Source: an uncultured Sutterella sp. (GTDB lineage: Bacteria > Pseudomonadota > Gammaproteobacteria > Burkholderiales > Burkholderiaceae_F). Taken from it: a stretch of 5,775 nucleotides of DNA. Where the stretch lies: the NCBI GenBank assembly GCA_900553105.1, contig USCE01000088.1, positions 1 to 5,775 on the forward strand, read 5' to 3'. The notes below the pieces were generated by a model, which was given only the letters and a program-made list of their open reading frames with translations, was not told where the DNA came from and made no database searches. Below, in pieces: positions 4,930 through 5,775 of this stretch (the first letter of the stretch is position 1; each line of letters opens with the position of its first letter). The translations under genes were made by a program, and so were the position numbers.

Positions 4930-5775
4930 ATGTCTTTTACTTCCCTGTTCTTACTTTTACTTGTCTTAATTTTTACCAGCAGTTTTTTCTCCATCTCTGA
5001 AATCTCACTAGCCGCAGCCAAAAAAATCCGTTTACGCTCGCTTGCCGATGAAGGCCATAAAAAAGCATCTCAGGTTTTAAATTTACAAGAACACCCGGGG
5101 CACTTTTTTACGGTTATTCAAATCTGCCAAAATGCTTTGTCCCTTGCCGGCGGTATTCTCGGCGAACGCTTTTTTACGCCGACCTACCTGGCACCAATCT
5201 CCATGGTGGTTAATGACGCTCAACTCGCGCATACCATTGCATTCTGGCTCGGGTTCCTGTCCTCAACAACTGCTTTTATTTTGTTGGCTGATCTGATTCC
5301 GAAGCGCTTGGCTTTAATTTCCCCCGAAACAATAGCCATGCGGATTATTGCCCCAATGGGCTTCATGATTAAAGCTCTTAAACCTTTTATTTGGTTCTTT
5401 AATGGCATTGCCAACATTATTATCCGCCGTTTGGGTTTACCAGATCGCACAAAAGACAAAATCACTTCGGCAGACATTATTGCAACCGTTGACGCAGGAA
5501 CGGCCGCAGGCATTATTGCAACTGAAGAACAAACAGCCATTGAAAATATTTTCGAACTGGAAAGCCGTCTGGTACCAAGCGCCATGACACCGCGCGAAAG
5601 CATCGTGTATTTCTTGCTTGATGACAAACAAGATGAGATTTGTCGTAAAGTCATTGACACCCCGCACAATCAATATATCGTTTGTAATAAGAATCTGGAC
5701 GGCGTGGTCGGTGTTATCGATTCTAAATCTCTGCTCGGACGCATCATGAATAACCAATCGGTCTCTCTGAAAGAC
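4930..5775 (+). CDS. paeA: YtfL/PaeA-like CNNM-CBS membrane protein, N-terminal part (partial, runs off the right edge)
   Basis: There are 282 open codons of a protein that is about 447 residues in E. coli YtfL (PaeA), an inner-membrane protein implicated in putrescine and cadaverine export. The CNNM membrane domain covers about residues 1-190: a first segment at 3-22, SISEISLAAAKKIRL at 21-35, hydrophobic segments near 60-79, 102-120 and 135-165, and the ADLIPKR motif at 120-126. Next come FELESRLVPSAMTPRE at 208-223 and the start of the CBS pair, with YIVCNKNLDG at 249-258 and GVIDSKSLLGR at 261-271. The match to YtfL is strong throughout and closer than to CorC/TlyC without a membrane domain. 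The start at 4930 follows an in-frame TAG at 4900. An in-frame TTG at 4924 is the only near alternative. There is no clear Shine-Dalgarno. The C-terminal CBS and CorC/HlyC domains lie outside the window. Substrate transfer from E. coli is inference. Confidence 0.9.
   Translation, partial: MSFTSLFLLLLVLIFTSSFFSISEISLAAAKKIRLRSLADEGHKKASQVLNLQEHPGHFFTVIQICQNALSLAGGILGERFFTPTYLAPISMVVNDAQLAHTIAFWLGFLSSTTAFILLADLIPKRLALISPETIAMRIIAPMGFMIKALKPFIWFFNGIANIIIRRLGLPDRTKDKITSADIIATVDAGTAAGIIATEEQTAIENIFELESRLVPSAMTPRESIVYFLLDDKQDEICRKVIDTPHNQYIVCNKNLDGVVGVIDSKSLLGRIMNNQSVSLKD

Noticed and set aside
4815..5000. Short plus-strand frame of 61 aa upstream of and overlapping paeA
   Set aside because: It spans the promoter palindromes and the paeA start in another frame, has no ribosome site and gives an unrecognisable peptide.

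Overview
The window looks like one end of a draft-genome contig from a Gram-negative proteobacterium. The first 49 bases are not genomic. They are the tail of an Illumina P7 primer, an 8-base index and the Nextera (Tn5) read-2 adapter ending in the 19-bp mosaic end, so the real DNA starts at about base 50 with a truncated gene. Moderate GC, a four-component-type Aap/Bzt amino-acid transporter, a YtfL/PaeA-type membrane protein and a DUF1857 protein together fit a beta- or gammaproteobacterium. A low-GC Burkholderiales lineage such as Sutterellaceae is my best guess, but this is inference from gene content only.

Layout. On the minus strand, read from 4727 down to the contig end: aapJ (periplasmic amino-acid-binding protein), an intercistronic hairpin, aapQ and aapM (the two inner-membrane permeases), a small DUF1857/SRPBCC-like protein that overlaps the end of aapM by 8 bp, a hairpin that probably ends or attenuates the transcript, and the N-terminal third of tex (transcription accessory protein), cut by the contig end. 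On the plus strand, running off the right edge: the first 282 codons of a CNNM/CBS membrane protein very similar to E. coli YtfL (PaeA).

The ~200-bp divergent region between aapJ and paeA holds four perfect inverted repeats: 4749-4778, 4815-4830, 4834-4851 and 4889-4906. One lies exactly over a good extended -10 promoter for paeA. Another overlaps a weak -35 candidate for the aap operon. This is the densest unexplained structure in the window.

How the genes work together. AapJ captures polar/L-amino acids in the periplasm and delivers them to an AapQ-AapM channel. The usual fourth gene, the ATPase aapP, is missing from its normal place after aapM, where the DUF1857 gene sits instead. The transporter must therefore use an ATPase encoded elsewhere. 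I see no phage, IS element, CRISPR, tRNA or rRNA. Apart from the adapter, the missing ATPase, the coupled DUF1857 gene and the palindrome-rich promoter region, this is ordinary core-genome sequence.
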